From JAMXLO01 sp035511435 (lineage in GTDB: Bacteria > Pseudomonadota > Alphaproteobacteria > Acetobacterales > Acetobacteraceae): DNA of 13,650 nt. Position 1 is the first letter of the stretch, and every line of letters starts with the position of its first letter. The DNA lies in the NCBI GenBank assembly GCA_035511435.1, contig DATKFJ010000296.1, positions 1 to 13,650 on the forward strand. Direction: 5' to 3'. Made by a program: the position numbers and the translations under genes. Below, piece by piece: positions 13,272-13,650 of this stretch. Below the pieces are notes generated by a model that was given only the letters and a program-made list of their open reading frames with translations, was not told the DNA's origin and searched no databases.

Positions 13272-13650
13272 CGCCGGTTTGCTCCTTTTGACTATTGAGC
13301 ATTGCAAGCACGTCGGAGGCGCGGGGGATTGGCGCAACCGCACCGTAGCCAGTGCATTTCAGCGCCGCTGCGACGCTTGCATAACGGGCGGCCTGTTCCG
13401 GCATATCGCCGGCGAGGATGCGCGCAAGAAAGCTGCCGCAGAATGTGTCGCCGGCTCCTGTTGCGTCGACCACTTGCACGTCATGCTTTGGAATCCGCAC
13501 GCGTTGGTCCGGTGTTGCCAGATAGGCACCGGATTCGCCCATCTTCAACACCACCACTTTCGGTCCGAGCCGCAAATAGAAATCCAGCACCGCATCAGGA
13601 TCGGTCAATCCGGTCAGGGTCTGCACATCCTCGATCCCGGGCAGCGCGTA
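13264..13650 (-). CDS. PfkB-family sugar kinase, C-terminal part, cut by the window edge (2-keto-3-deoxygluconate kinase-like)
   Basis: The frame is open from the right edge and gives the last 128 residues of a ribokinase/PfkB-fold kinase. The C-terminal PfkB signature is present: VVDATGAGDTFCGSF (60-74 of the visible part), with Asp68 as the catalytic base and GAGD as the anion hole. Upstream, KVVVLKMGESGAYL (31-44) and LPGIEDVQTLTG (3-14) resemble KdgK-type 2-keto-3-deoxygluconate kinases, though fructokinase or another sugar kinase cannot be excluded without the N-terminal sugar-binding half. The end overlaps the start of the carbonic anhydrase gene by eight bases (ATGTGTGA). A sugar-acid kinase would fit with the sugar-acid-type enzyme and transporter genes 5-9 kb away, but they are not in the same operon. 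Confidence 0.85.
   Translation of the reverse strand, partial: YALPGIEDVQTLTGLTDPDAVLDFYLRLGPKVVVLKMGESGAYLATPDQRVRIPKHDVQVVDATGAGDTFCGSFLARILAGDMPEQAARYASVAAALKCTGYGAVAPIPRASDVLAMLNSQKEQTGDV

Overview
This is a GC-rich, densely packed stretch of a proteobacterial chromosome, most likely from an alphaproteobacterium. The pointers are a di-iron COQ7-type ubiquinone hydroxylase behind dsbB, a three-gene TRAP transporter, an HSD10-type dehydrogenase, an M81/MlrC metallopeptidase and a degenerate palindromic intergenic element of a kind common in that class. Family and genus cannot be fixed from the sequence. No tRNA, rRNA, transposase, integrase, CRISPR array or transcription regulator gene was seen.

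Layout. Positions 1-868 (minus): a glutathione S-transferase-like gene followed one base later by a short-chain dehydrogenase that runs off the left edge. Positions 965-2816 (plus): dsbB, coq7 (TTG start overlapping the dsbB stop) and an alpha/beta hydrolase. Positions 2817-3130: a gap with an inverted repeat, a small hairpin and four 15-bp tandem repeats. Positions 3049-4008: an exported endonuclease/exonuclease/phosphatase-fold protein whose start looks frameshifted. Positions 4046-5587 (plus): a mandelate-racemase-type enolase-superfamily enzyme and a type II dehydroquinase-fold protein that has lost several catalytic positions. Positions 5630-8516 (minus): a TRAP transporter (dctP-dctQ-dctM) with 4-bp overlaps. 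Positions 8593-9354 (plus): an HSD10-like dehydrogenase. Positions 9374-9784 (minus): a rhodanese, divergent from a cysteine synthase-like gene (9815-10819, plus), followed by an MlrC-type metallopeptidase (10860-12350, plus). Positions 12351-12482: a palindrome-rich gap. Positions 12483-13650 (minus): a PfkB-family sugar kinase (cut by the right edge) overlapping by 8 bp a beta-carbonic anhydrase with a Tat-type signal whose n-region has been expanded by a 15-bp minisatellite.

How the genes may work together. dsbB and coq7 link a quinone-reducing disulfide oxidase with a quinone-biosynthesis step. The TRAP transporter, enolase-superfamily enzyme, dehydroquinase-like protein and perhaps the KDG-kinase-like PfkB protein look like a hydroxy-acid or sugar-acid uptake and breakdown set; the substrate is unknown. 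Rhodanese and cysteine synthase form a small sulfur-metabolism pair. The points most worth a second look are the dehydroquinase-fold protein with a rebuilt active site, the repeat-expanded Tat signal of the carbonic anhydrase, and the apparent frameshift at the start of the exported nuclease-fold gene.
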